Origin: Ulva prolifera
Lineage: Eukaryota > Chlorophyta > Ulvophyceae > Ulvales > Ulvaceae
Length of the DNA: 64,000 nucleotides
Direction of reading: 5' to 3'
Assembly (NCBI GenBank): GCA_023078555.1
Contig: CM041203.1
Span: 5,478,538-5,542,537 of the forward strand
In this document: positions 10,930-23,443 of the stretch, in pieces
Layout: each line of letters starts with the position of its first letter
Numbering within the stretch: the first letter of the stretch is position 1
Notes under the pieces: model-generated
Databases searched by the model: none
Told to the model about the DNA's origin: nothing
The model's input: only the letters and a program-made list of their open reading frames with translations
Program-made: the position numbers and the translations under genes

Positions 10930-11115
10930 GCACAGCCATGGGTGGTGCGGTCACAACCACGACTGCACGGGAGTGGGCTTCAGGAGTTGGCTTCAGGAAC
11001 GGGCTACTTGTACATCGCATGTACACAATTCCGAAGTATTACCCATCTATCCTCTGTGGTCTAGCGATGAAGACGTTGACGTGATGTCAGTCATCCTCAG
11101 CCGCTTGGCTCGAAC

Positions 11116-11392
11116 ATGACAATGTAAAGTAAATCTGAATTTACTGAGCCGTAACCTATCGGACATTGACAACTCCGAGTTAACAGGACCACATATGCCG
11201 AAGGGGTAAACCACGTGGAAACCCCCCTCAGAGGACCGTACGTAACTCACAGGGCCTCCTCCTGTGCCAACCGAGGTGGTCACGTACGGCCGTTTCGATT
11301 TCCCAAAGTGCACGCAGAATCGAACCGAAGACCTCCAATATCGGAGGGGGTAAGTTTTATGCCATCCTTAACCCGTTAGCCGGAATGTCATG
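11116..11392 (-). repeat. tRNA-derived SINE, copy 2 (-)
   Basis: Read on the minus strand, the head has an A-box-like GGCTAACGGGTTAAGG and a B box GGTTCGATTCT about 50 bases later, as in Leu/Ser-type tRNAs. The body (AAATCGAAACGGCC to GGTTACGGCTCAG) and the tail AGATTTACTTTAC follow. This is the best-preserved of the three copies. It is absent from the matching place in the duplicated spacer near 21200, so it probably inserted after that duplication. Confidence 0.85.
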
Positions 11393-12926
11393 TGACTGCT
11401 CTCTCAATGGCAACCCTGATCAGGCCAAAAGAGAGGGTACATCTGAGTATCTCCGCAGATCAGAGATAGCCGCATCATCGAGGCGACATTCAATATCTGA
11501 TTTCAAGGACCCGGGTAGCGGGCCTGCCCAGGCCACATGCCGTGCGGCCACATCCAACTGACCTCGTCCAACTGCCACCACCTATTGGGCCTGGAGTGGG
11601 CTGCACACATTTGTGTCTGCTGCATGGCGGATAGAGTCGTGTTTCAGCAGGTGTAGGGGACAGGAGAATGGGTACAGGAGAATGGTGAAGTGGTGGCTCC
11701 GTGGATCCAATAGAGGGTCATCGCAGCTCAGTAGAGGGGCTATGTTAGAACTATGTCATGACGGGATCGTGATGTACCCATGACACCCATGGAAGTGCTG
11801 ACACCTGTACGGCGGTGCCAGCTTGAGCTCTGACCTCCTCCTTTCCACCTTGCTTACCTCCCTGCTCGTCGCAATGTGAAGTGCACTCATGACCCAATGA
11901 CAGAGTGGAGCAGCAGCGCTGTGGACTGTCTGGGGGGGGATGTTCACTACAAAATGCTAGTCGCAGAGACAGTACACTTGTGTTGCCAAGACAAAGTCGG
12001 AAAGGCAGGCGCCGCAGCAACGACGGCGCTGTTGTGTACAAGACTCATCGGCTGCACGCATGACAAGCACAAGGTGCAGTCACGTACACGCAGGGCATTA
12101 GGCCCAGCGTCCTTGGGCACGGAGACTTGATGCGCTACATACATGAACAGGTGACGTGATCAACGTAAGTCAAGTCAATCACTCGCCTGAGCCAGGACCT
12201 CAGCGGAATTGCCGGTAGTCTGCGCGCCTGGGACGTCACGTCAGCCAGCATACACTCGCACCCGGCAAGGAGGTTCAGCCCCGGTCAGCATGTGAGGAAC
12301 CTCCAATACAATGCTGTCTTTTTGCAGCTTCCAGCCCCACGTCGTCTGCACATCACCGCAAGGCCTTGCGCTTGCGCGCTGCAGAAGATCAACGCGGTAC
12401 TGCAGGAAGCGGTGGCGCCATGAACCCGACCTGCACCTGAATTGTGAGCTACTCCTGCTCTCATATAGGTCGGTCAGAGGTGATGCAATCAGCTGACTGC
12501 ACCACTCCGCAATATAGCATCCCGTGTGGAGTTGGGTAGAGCGAGCGCGGTCGTGTTTGGACCGAAACTTCTCAAGCCACGCTAAGACATTGGACAGGAT
12601 CGGGAAATATTGATAACCGAGGTGCGCTGGCGCATCCTATCTGCAGGCTCTTCCAAGCCAAGCTGCGACTGCAACGCGCCCTGGCTGTGCCCCAGCTGAT
12701 CTCAACGTGGCCTGAGTCGCACTCGCACATACAGTATCATCTGTAAACTGTGATGAGCTTGAGCAAATGTACTCCAGCAGTATGGCATTATCGCCAATCT
12801 TGCAAAAGCGCGGTCCTTGCAAGAACATGTGCTCAGGTGGGAGGAGCACACGCCATCTGAGATGCCCAGCATGCAAGTCATGGTAGAACTAGTGTGTTGC
12901 TGCAGCTAATGCCTGCAGCTAATGCC

Positions 12927-13082
<156 letters not shown>

Positions 13083-14516
13083 GTCAAGTCCCTGTCTGCA
13101 CTGCACACTGACACTTCTGAGAGATGCTTTGTGGTTGCATTGCTGTGTCATGTAGTGAGCTCAGCTGGGCCAGCGTGGCTGGGTCCACACAGCACTTGCT
13201 TCAGTCGCAGCCTCGCAAGTCTGTGGACTTGCGAGGCTGCACAGACGCTGGTTGCATGTGCACAGGCAACTCTTGTACCTGCATGCATGTGCACAGGCAG
13301 CTCTCGTACCTGTGAGCAGGTCTGAGCCCAGGCCTGCTGTTGGCCTGTTTGCACTACATGCTGAGGCCCATGCATTGGGCAAGCTATAGACATGCACATG
13401 ATCCTAAACCGCATTTTATCTTGAACCTCCCATCACAGGTGTGGTCGAAAATGAAAATGAAAGTGGCGGTAGGCGATGCTGCTGCTGGACAGCACATGCT
13501 GCGTGCGATATACCACTCAGAGATCATGTCCAACTTAGTTGACATAGACCTACTGCAATGTTGCATGCGTGACACACTGCATGGTTTGTCCCTGTAATAC
13601 CCTGCGGGGCTTGCGTGGGGGGGTGGGAGTGCTTGTGTACTTGTGGCTGTGGGGGCTTGTGTGCGTGTCTGGCTGTGGCTAGGACGGGTGCTGACGTGTG
13701 CATGGATGTGGTTGTCTGTTCTGTGTGTTAATGGTTGAGTGGGTGTGTGGTGCCCCTGTCTCAAAGTTTTTCAAAGTTCAAAGTTTTTCAAACTTGCTAC
13801 CTGCCTCGCTTGCTTTGCCCTTGTGACGTTTCGGAAAAAAGTCGCATTGCAGCCGCTGCAGTCAATACGAGATCATGCTGGTGTACTCCGGGCCTGTTCA
13901 GCCCAGCCGGCCTGGGCTCCAGAACAAGCAGCCAGGCAAGACAATTTTTCTCTGCAGGTGGCACACGGTACCAGCTCCGACTCGGCATCTTAGCGCGGCG
14001 GTGCTCACTGATCACAGGCCACACCATCTATATATATCCCCAGGACTCAAGGCGACCGCTCCAGCAACCAAGACGCCCTAGCTGCACAGCCTCCGGAGCC
14101 ACCGGCAAGCATGCCAGCGATGTAAGCCACCCCGCGCTGCGCATCACCGCGCCATGCATTGTCGTCCATACAGTAATGCATACGCCGCTGGCAGTGCTAT
14201 AGCGGCTGCACGGGGGCATGCCTGCATCCTCCTCAGCCCTGCTTCCGCAGCGGAGACTTTTGTCGGAGGCTCGGAGTAATTGGCGATCCATGCTGTCGCA
14301 AGTTCATGACGTGGCCGCCGTACGCATGCATTGCGACAAATACGATATGGGACCATCTAGAACAGTGCAGCCAATTTTCATGTGCAGCACTGCACACGAT
14401 TGTGTGCGACGCACACCCGCATGCATTCACCGGGTGTCTCCCGCACGCTGTGCAGTCAGAGAGCGCAGCACGCGGCACACCAGCCGCCTCCATCGGCAGC
14501 CGCCACAGACGGAGAC

Positions 14517-17500
14517 ATGCCCTGCGACACATCCCTGGACAAGCCGTCCGCGGCCGCAACGAGAACAGCACCGCAGGTGCTGGCGGGGCGGGCGGTCGCG
14601 GTCGTTGGCGGCGGGCCGGGGGGCATGCTGTGCGCTGCGCACCTCGCCCGCCTCGGCGCCGCCGTGGACGTGTTTGAGAGCCGCGACCCGGAGGCGGAGG
14701 CGCTGCAGCAGGGCCAGGGGAAGCAGCCTCCTGCAATGTGGAGCATCGTGCTCGGCTCGTGCGCGGAGCGGGCGATCGAGGCGGCTGGTCTGAGTCCCGA
14801 TTTCGGGCCCATGTGGTGGTGCTCCTCTCCTCTGATGCAGTCAGCCAAACACACAAGGTATCTGCGATGATGCATGTGGCACTGGGTTGCGCATCATGCG
14901 GGCAGATCTGTCCTTCAGGAATGCATGGTCAATTACATGAAGACCACCGTGTGCCCGCAATTGACTGAGTAGATGGCCGATCTCACTTTGTGCATGCCTT
15001 CTGAACCTCCTGCGGCGATGTGTGCCCCGTAGTGCATGCATTTTGGTCGGCGGTCTTGCATATAGTGCTGTGAGGGTCACTACCATTGGGTTTGACCCCG
15101 ATTGCCTTGAAAAGCCTGCCATAGAACCCAGTTCTTCCACCGGTCTGCAGCCCGAAACAATTGCTGGTTATGTCCTTTCAGTGCATATGAGAATCAGTGT
15201 TGCAGGTTCGAGGGTGCTGCGATGCATGCAGCCGCCGTGCCGGCCCGTTTCATCGGCAGGTGGTCAGGAACAGACACCCTGCCGCAGCGACTGGCCCTGT
15301 CCACGCAGCCGGGGATCGTGGCGCACCTGCTGGCGGAGTGCGGCCGCGTGTACGGCAACTCTGTCAGGGTGCACTACGGCATGCGCGCCGTCGGCGGCGA
15401 AGTGCGCGCAGGCGAGGTGGAGCTACAGGATGCTGCCGGGGAGCGGGATACGCGGCAGTATGACATGGTTGTCGGGGCTGACGGCGTTGGGTCAGACGTG
15501 CGGCGGCTCATGCAGGAGCAGGTGCGGCGTTTCGTGGACGCTGGCGCTGAATGTCAGCGACTCTGAGCATTCTCGATTGAATCCGAGCTCAGCGCGGTCA
15601 AATCTCGTCAGCCCGGTTCTGGTCTAAGAGCTAAGACCTTCCAGTGTAGGCATGCTTCCAGTACCTTCTCGACCAGCTGAAATGGTGTATCGTACTGGGC
15701 CGTTGCTGTCACACGCATGCCGGGCTGTTGAAAATCAAAGTCAACGCTGTTTGTCCCGGAATGGTGTCATTGTCGGTACCTCTGCCTGCAGGAATACAAG
15801 CGCCTGCATTGCCGTGCAGGACCACAGCATGAGCGTTGCCATCAAGACAAGCAAAGCCGGAATCATAAGCACCCTTATACACCCCTCAGGCCACCCCTCC
15901 ACCTACGCCACTCTCCCCACTCCTTCCGGCACCCCCTTCCACGCCGTGCCCAAGGACTTCGATGGCCCGCACAGTGGCTGTGCAGTCCACTTCATTCGGC
16001 CCGGACCGAACAAGGTCAAAGGCGTCGGAGTTTGCTTTGTGGGGGTGCGCCACGGCGGCAGCGAAATTGATCTGTCAGTGACAGGTGAAGCAGGCTGGCT
16101 AATGGAGCAGCGCACAGAGGAGGAGCTGCTCGCGGCGTTTGAGATTTCGCTGCCGCATGTGCCATGTGCGTGGCTGCAGCAGATGGCGCAGTTCATTCAT
16201 CAGCGGCGCATGGGGAATGATCTTCGCATCAGGTGAGGTCATCTTCTCGTGACAAGGAACCATCTTGCATATACAAGGAAACATCTTGCAAAAAATGTTG
16301 TAATCGCTCCAATTTTAGCATTGTACACACTGCCATGAAATGTCTAGTTCTGCTCGCAGTGGCCATGGACAATCGGCTTCGGTTCAATTGGGCTTTGAAC
16401 TTTGTGACTGAGGCGCGGCGGTTGTGCAGCACATCCTGTGCGCATGTGTTCCTGTTGTGCCCTTGACCTATGCACTGTTTCATGGGACATCTTGCAGTAT
16501 CTGCAGGGTGTCAATTGCGTCGTTGGCCGGTAGCGTGTGGCAGCTGCTATGTGTCTATTGTAAATCTCTCTGGCCACTCCGGATCTATACGCTGACACGC
16601 ATTGATACTTCGGTGTGAGTTCTTAATCAACTTGGGGTATATCATACAAACTTGGGTGGCGGCTGCTTCATTGCGGCCCATATAATATTCAACATCCTGT
16701 ATGTATGTATCTATGTATCGATTGTCCGGCGGCTGCTCCATTCCGGCCTCGCCTCCGCGTTGGGGCTTCGGCGCCGGCTTCGCGTCTGTGCATCTGCTTC
16801 CGAAAACACTGCGACGCAGGTCGCTTCGCATTCGCGTCGTGCCTCTGCAGCGCTGTAGGGCGCCGAAGTTGCGCTGCACCTCTGGCCACGAGGCTTTCAG
16901 CGGCGCTCCGCCACGGATGCGGCCGCCTCTGATTCAGCCGAGGCATCACATATTCTAATCAAACTATATGCATACTTTTTAGTGCATCAGAAACGATTCG
17001 CATTGAGCTTCGAGCATGACGCATCGAGCAGCAGAGCACCTCTGGCCACGCTAGTTGCAGCGCTCCGCCGCGGATGCGACCGCTTCAGAGCCAGCTTAAG
17101 CATTACAGCACTTCTGTGCAGCATGTGCACTGTTCTTAGCGTGTCAGGCATCACTTGCATCAGCGTCAAGCATCACTCTTTTCAGGCGTCAAAGACTATC
17201 AGGCCCCCCCTCGGGCCCCCCTTCGGGCACGTCTAGCGGCTGTCGAGCTTCTCAGCGGCGCTCTGCCACGGACGCGGCCGCTTCGAACTCTGCTAAGATA
17301 TCACATATTCTGATAACAACCTCTGCATTATATTTACTGCGACAGAAATCGATTGAGTTGAGCGTCGAGCACCATGCATAGAGCTGCAGAGCGCCGCAGC
17401 TGTGATGCACCTCTGGCCACGCTGGCTGCAGCGCTCCGGCAGCATCAAGCTTCATGCTTCAGCTTCGAGTATCAAAGCGTAAGCCCTCCGAAAGGGGGCT

Positions 17501-18600
17501 TGTCGCTTATATATACAGCGGTTCTATCATCAACATCTCTAAGCAACGTGCCACCATGCGCGTGCAGGTCACCCCAATTCGTGACGTGCAACAAGCTGGC
17601 CTCGGGCCGCGCGATTCTGATTGGTGATGCCGCACACGCGGTTTCCCCCCGCCTTGGCATGGGCTGCAATTCTGCGCTCCAGGATTCCGAAATCCTTGCG
17701 CGCGCATGCATCGCGGCAGCCGGTGATGTCGAGGCCGCGGCCGCGCAATACAATGAGATGAGGCTCCCGAACGTGCGGGCGCTCGCGCACGTTTCGTGGC
17801 AGCTAGACCAGGTGTCGGGCTTTCAGATGAAGTTCCACCGGAATGTGTTCGCAGCTCTAGCCGGGCTGCCGTACTTCGTGACTCAGATAGCCGGTTCAAT
17901 ACCACCGACGGCACCACTTCCGGGTACAGCTTCCAGCGTTCTCAGTGCTCCTACAGCAAGCGACGGCAGCAGTATTGGGTCGTCTTGCTTCTCTGCAAGG
18001 GCTTCCATTTAGATATTTGAGGAAAACCATGTGAAGCTGGCCTATGTGATGTTTCTGATGACCCACACCGGTTGGCAGCATGTGGGCTGATATCGTTCGT
18101 TCCCACACTAGTTCAGAATGGGTTTCCGTGCCATCACTGGCACAGGCACAGGCACAGGCACAGATCGCGTCGGCGAGGTGACTTGAAACCTTCATCAGCT
18201 TGTGCAGCTGCAAACGGCTGCATATCTTCACAAATCATCTGATCGATGTGTACGTGGAGCCAGCACGCATCTGCCTAGACACAAGCTTTGCCCCGCTCAC
18301 ATCTCATTGCGAGCCATATGCATGGTGGGTCCGTCTAGTGTACACTTATCTCCGCAATACGAGGGCCGCGGTGCTGACGAGGCACATCAGGATGCAGGAT
18401 TTCTGAGGCCAAGTGTCAGCATGGAGAAGATCTTCCAGGAAGGTGATGACTGGTGGGAGGTACGCCGCATGGTGTGGCGGTATGTGGCTAGGCTGGGGGC
18501 GATGTTCATGGCTCTTTTGGCTTTGTTGTCCGCTATACTCTATCAGGCGGTCTCCATTCTCTCAAATCAAGCATGGAGCTTCACAAGCAAGTCGGGATAG
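14517..18600 (+). CDS. KMO-like FAD-dependent monooxygenase, gene 2
   Basis: Exons 14517-14818, 15206-15521, 15820-16232, 17568-17923 and 18398-18600; phases 2, 2, 0, 2 and 1 match every paralogue, giving 529 residues. The GGGPGG loop is at 31-36; VGADGVGSDVR and LIGDAAHAVSP are intact. The C-terminal helix is MFMALLALLSAILYQAVSI, followed by a short polar tail. I chose ATG 14517 (GACATGCC) because gene 3 has the same ATG in the same context. An in-frame ATG at 14421 would give 561 residues. Gene 2 is the sister of gene 3: exon lengths are identical in exons 2-5. Intron 3 is 1335 bases, against about 375 in the other copies, because of internal repeats. Function as for gene 1: flavin hydroxylase, substrate unknown, probably tail-anchored in a membrane. 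Confidence 0.88.
16870..17450 (+). repeat. Repeat expansion inside intron 3 of gene 2
   Basis: Segments near 16870-17060 and 17230-17440 repeat with an offset of about 360 bases. Shared pieces include AGCGGCGCTC, ATCACATATTCT and CACCTCTGGCCACGCT, with further partial copies between. This accounts for most of the extra length of the intron. Confidence 0.7.
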
Positions 18601-18853
18601 CGGGGAACTTTTCAGGGCCTGGACATTTATGGCGGACATTCCGGGGGCTCTCGTACGTCTCTGTCGCTGTATCGACATCAATTTGCCATGAGGTAGCATG
18701 GGCATGCTTCTGTAGACACATCGGCAGCTGTGATGTCCCACTATTCAGCATGTTTTGTGATGCAAGTGTTGTAACGCAGCCTTGTAGCTGACGCCAACTC
18801 TGCCTTTATGATATCCCCCTGATGTGTGATAGATATGACAGTCTTGATGCTCT

Positions 18854-18892
<39 letters not shown>
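18854..18892 (+). repeat. Poly-G tract (39 G)
   Basis: Thirty-nine uninterrupted G residues on the + strand. One of four long G runs in the window. Confidence 0.97.
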
Positions 18893-18894
<2 letters not shown>

Positions 18895-18976
18895 GAAAGG
18901 AAGACATAATATGTGCAGTGACGATTGGGCACGCCGCATACATCTACAATGAGCCTATGACACATTCAGAGTTGTC

Positions 18977-19052
18977 TTCCTACGTTAAAAATACAAAACG
19001 TCGAAATAAACAACTCATGCGAACATGTTTATTCGAAAGACATTCGTAGGAA
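18977..19052. mobile_element. AT-rich mini-element with TTCCTACG ends, copy 1
   Basis: Ends TTCCTACG (18977-18984) and CGTAGGAA (19045-19052) are perfect inverted repeats. The interior is AT-rich with an inner inverted pair (CGAAATAAAC and GTTTATTCG). Related copies lie at 34455-34545 and 34881-34938. It resembles a very small non-autonomous DNA element. Confidence 0.6.
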
Positions 19053-19660
19053 TGCAATGTTGGTGCGTTGGCTTCAATCAGGGGGGGTTGAAACGTACGC
19101 TGTATAGGCTACCTCACTTGGCGGAGGCGCCAAGCCGGTGATTGCCACACTTGAAAGTGCCACGGTCATTGTCATCTGTGCTTTGGCACACAATTGCAGC
19201 TGCACTAGTGGCTGTCTCTGCAGAGAATATTACAATGAACTAGCAGTCAATCAGATGATCTTCTAAAGCAGAGATAAAGCTGCTGTTTCATTGCATAGTT
19301 TGGAACAACATAAAATTATGCTCTATGCTCCTCGTGATTATTCCGTGTTTTTATGAATCCTTTGGTTGAGAGCGCCACATCTTAGGAGCAGGCCTGTTCG
19401 CGACATGATGCCCATTACTACATCATGTCTGTGCCGCTGGTAGTGTCTGCGCGGGTACTATAGCAGTGGGTACTTCTTCAAAGCCGTTGCTAGCGCTGCT
19501 TTGGCATCTTTAGGACACACAAGTCAGCAGTGCACACTGGGCCTTGTGTTCAGGCACGGCAGTTCTTTTCCACTGTACGCACGTACGTTTGGCACCGACG
19601 CGGGCCTCAACAAGCACACACTTTTTGTTGTGACCGATCACTGCAATGCACTGCGCGCAG

Positions 19661-21018
19661 GTCGCCGGTCTTTGTGACCGGCATTAAGCTGGCCTCTGGG
19701 CGGGCGGTGCTCCTCGGCGACGCGGCCCACTCAGTCTCCCCCAACATCGGCCTCGGCTGCGACGCCGCCCTCCGGGACTCCGAGGTCCTCTCGCGCGCAT
19801 GCATCGAAGCCGCCGGCGACGTGGAGGCGACCGCACAGGAATTCAACACACAGCGGCTGGAGGCGGCGCAGGTCCTCACGCACGTTTCCCGCCGCGTCGA
19901 CGGTGGCATGAACTTCAAGTACCACGGCGATGTGGCCTCGTGGATACTGGGGTTGCCGTACATCGTCCCTCAGATGGCCAACGCCGCAGCGCGGAAGATG
20001 CCAGTTCTTGGTGTGACTCTGCGTCCGCCGCTTCAAATGTGCTGCTTCCAGGCACCCGGCCCTGGTACCGGTGTCAGCCCATGTAATCGCTACAGCATTC
20101 CCATGCACTCAGTCCTAGCATATGTCATCAGCACGCATAAGGGGAGCGGATCTGACCAGCTCTGTACGCGCACACGTATGCAGCGATTCCGCTGCGGTCA
20201 GAGATGGTTGGGGTGTGCAGATTTGTGCTCCATGCTTGTACACGTGTGGGGCTGCCGATCCGAGCTCAAGATTGGCCAAAGCCGTCGACGGCCACTTGCG
20301 GGATACCATAGACTGTCGTGGATTGAGCTTGTAGTCGCGGCGGGATCTGTCTTGACGCGGCATGTACTCTTCTACGTGGTGGCGACTGCCAGGTGTCTTG
20401 AAGCGCCTCCGTACATATGGCACTTCAGGCTCAGATCTAATGCCGATACCTGCGTGGTCGATGTTCACTGAAGCAGCGCCGGGCCGCCGGCAGCGTTCTC
20501 GGCGCTGCCCCGGCCATGCAGGCAACAGCCCTGAATATTCCGAATCTTACTACGTGATCGGCCCCAGCCACCCAACGCTGTACAGGAGACCCAACTGTTG
20601 ACAATAAAACGAGTACCGTACTCAATAGTCCATCGACATCGAGGCCAGCGTTACATGGGGTCCTGGTCTAAACATCTCAGTTTTTGTCCGGTGATTCACC
20701 CCGAAAAGGTGACAAGCTAGACCTCACTGAGTACCCAGGAATCCCAGCGTCACGCGTTACATGCCGATGCATTTGAATTAATACGGTGTGAGGCCGCTGA
20801 AGACCTTGAGGGCCAGCATGACGTGCCTCCATGTGCGTGCAGGCTTTTTGAAGCCGCACTTCTTCTCGGCAGAGGCAATGCTCCGTGGATCCGATGATTG
20901 GAGCAACATCAAGGGGACGGTCCATGCGTACACTGCAAAGCTGATAGCTTGCTGTATCGCTGTTGTGGCGGAGATGTCTGCTGTGGTCTGGAAGGGCATC
21001 TCCATGGCTGCCGTGTAA
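19661..21018 (+). pseudogene. Partial KMO-like monooxygenase, copy X (exons 4-5 only)
   Basis: Exon 4 is 19661-20010 and exon 5 20843-21018. Splice sites and phases are sound and both exons are open, but exons 1-3 are missing. Exon 4 begins like gene 4 (RSPVFVT, KLASGRAVLLGDAAH, SPNIG) and continues like gene 1 (FNTQRLEAAQVLTHVSRR, GLPYIVPQM). The upstream intron matches gene 4 and the downstream spacer matches that of gene 1. It therefore looks like a recombination product. There are oddities in the conserved core: IGLGCDAALRDS instead of the usual MGCNAALQDS. It could still be transcribed from a chance promoter, but without the FAD-binding exon it cannot make a working flavoenzyme. Confidence 0.82.
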
Positions 21019-21501
21019 ATGCAGCCAGTCGACCGAGTGATACCATCTATTGGGATCCCTTGAGTGGGCATCGGGAGTTTGGCGTTGTATATGAGCCTGT
21101 CAAGCTGCTGGGTGCAGCGTCTTTCGTTTAGATGCACGTAGATCTACTCGAATGTTGTTAAATCCAGAATGAATTGTTTGGAACACTCGCATCACAGAAA
21201 TGTCTTTTGACTACTCTCTGGATGGCAGCCCTGATCAGGCTTGAAGAAATGTGCTACCCGATTTAATGTAGAGTATATCTGAATAACCGTATCCTCGAAG
21301 AGGACCTCCCGACATCTCTGCATGCACAGGCCCGGGCTGCATGCCATGTGACCACATGTGGCCACAACCAACTGACCTCGTCCGATTCATTCCACAGAGT
21401 TGGCCCGGAGTGGGCTGTGTACATATGCATATATATGTGTCAGCTGCAATGCGGATAGCGTCATGTATCAGCAGGTGTAGGAGCTGGGACAATGGTGAAC
21501 T

Positions 21502-21635
21502 GAACTCAATAGATGTTTGTGTTACAAGGACAAAGGCAGCAAGGCGGGCAGCACCGCGGAAGAAGCAAACAAACGAAGCAAACACACAGACACCCACGCA
21601 CGCGATACCCACCACCACGCCGAACTCAATAGATG
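21502..21635 (-). mobile_element. R1 short retroposon with target-site duplication
   Basis: The direct repeat GAACTCAATAGATG (21502-21515 and 21622-21635) flanks an insertion of about 106 bases that is absent from the duplicated spacer near 11690. Read on the minus strand the insert ends GCTTTGTCCTTGTAA, the common 3' end of the R1 family. The 14-20 bp duplication and constant 3' end suggest retroposition. Confidence 0.75.
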
Positions 21636-23240
21636 GTTGTGCGATGTGCCATGATGGAACCATTGTGTGCACATGCCACCCATGGACGTTGTGCATGTTG
21701 TGCATGTCATGATGTCGACGACCATGCTGACACCTGTACAGCTGCAGCAATGCCAGCTTGAGCTCCAACCTCCTTTCCACCTTCGCTTACCTCCTTGCTC
21801 TTGTTGCAAAACTGTGACCCAGGGGGGGGGATGTTCACTGAAAGTCTCTATAGTCACAGAAACAGTGCACTTGTGAGTCACTCATGCTGCAAAGACAAAG
21901 TCGGAAAGGCAGGCAGCGCCGCAGCAACGACGCCCCTGTTGTGTACAAGACTCATCGGATGCATGCATGACAACGGCGCCAGCTGCAGGTGCGTGCAGGC
22001 AGGGCATCAGGCCCAGCGTTTTGGGGCACGGAGACTTCATGCGCTACATACTTGGACAGGTGACGTGATCAACGTAATGCAATTCAACCTCTTGCCTCAG
22101 CTGGCACTTCAGCGGAACTGGTTGTAGTCGGCTCGCTCGGGACGTCAGCCAGCATACACTCTCGCACCCGGCAAGGAGATTCAGCCCCGGACAGCATGTG
22201 GGGAACCTCCAACACAATGCTATCTTGTAGCTTCCAGCCCTACGTCGTCTTCACATCACCGCAAGGCTGTGCGCTAGGCCGCTGCAGAAGATCAACGCAG
22301 TACTGCGGCACGCGGTGGCGCCATGAACCCGACCTGCACCCGAAATGTGAGCTATTCTTTCTCTCATATAGGGCGGTCAGAGGTGATGCAATCGGATGAG
22401 TACACCACTGCGAAAAACGGCATGCCGTTTGGAATTGGGACGTGTTCGGACCTAAACTTCTCGAGCCACGCTGAAACATTGGACAGGATCGGGCAGTATT
22501 GATTTCTGAGGTGCGCTGGCGCACACTATCTGCAGGCTCTTTGAAGCCAAGTTGCCATATAGCTGTGCAGCGCGCCCTGTTCTGGCTGTGCCCCAGCTGA
22601 TCTCAACGTGGTCGGAGTCGAGCTCGCATACACAGACTCATCTATAAACTGGTTCGAGCTCCAGTAAACATACTTGAGCTGAATAGTGTTGTCGCCAATC
22701 CTGCAGCAGCGCGGTCCTTGCAAGAACATGTGCTCAGGTGTCATGGTAGCAGCACACGCCATCTGCGATGGCCCAGCTCCCATGCTTGAGGGCCTGCACC
22801 GTGCAACGGCACAGTCAGTACCACTATGCACGCATGCAAGTCGAGGGAGGCCTACTGTATTGCTGCAGCACCGCTCGCGTGCAATGACTGGAATGCCACA
22901 GCTGTACTTGCACTGGAATACCTGCTCGCCCCACCGTCACATGTGATGGTGTGGCGAGTATGTCTGCTCTCTATCGCCAGGTCACTTTCTGCACTGCACA
23001 GTGATACTTCTGACGTATGCTGTGTTTGTCGCTGCATTGCTCTGACATGTATTCAGCTCGGCTGGGCCGGCGTGGCCCCAGTCACTGCAGCACTGGCTTC
23101 AATTGCAACCTCTACAATCCCCAGATGCTGTAGACGATCCCGTCCTGTGCTGAGCAGCCCATTTTGTGTTTGACATCCCAGCCATAAGTCTGCCACTTCC
23201 AGCACCTGCCAGTGGCCGTGACAACATCCGCCTTGACAAC

Positions 23241-23443
23241 ATCCATGCGCTTTGGGGAATCGAAACGGCCGTACGTGACCACCTCGCTTAGCAAAGGAGG
23301 AGGCCCTGTGAGTTGCGTACGGTCGTCTGAGGGGGGTTTCCAGGTGGTTTACCCCTTTGGCATATGTGGTCCCGTTAATTCGGAGTTGTCAATGTCCAAT
23401 AGGATACGGCTCAGTAAATTTAGATTTACTTTACTTTACTTTA
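23241..23443 (+). repeat. tRNA-derived SINE, copy 3 (5'-truncated, with TSD)
   Basis: Lacks the tRNA-like head and begins near GGGGAATCGAAACGG. The tail is (ACTTT)n. Exact 16-base direct repeats CATCCGCCTTGACAAC flank it at 23225-23240 and 23444-23459, showing insertion by target-primed reverse transcription. Confidence 0.9.

Larger units (their letters stand above)
18601..19660. other. Spacer between gene 2 and partial copy X
   Basis: Contains a 39-base G run, a small AT-rich inverted-repeat element (18977-19052), and from about 19263 a stretch homologous to intron 3 of gene 4 (32947-33270). That match is interrupted by an AT-rich insertion of about 80 bases (near 19297-19375). No gene was seen before 19661. 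Confidence 0.65.
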
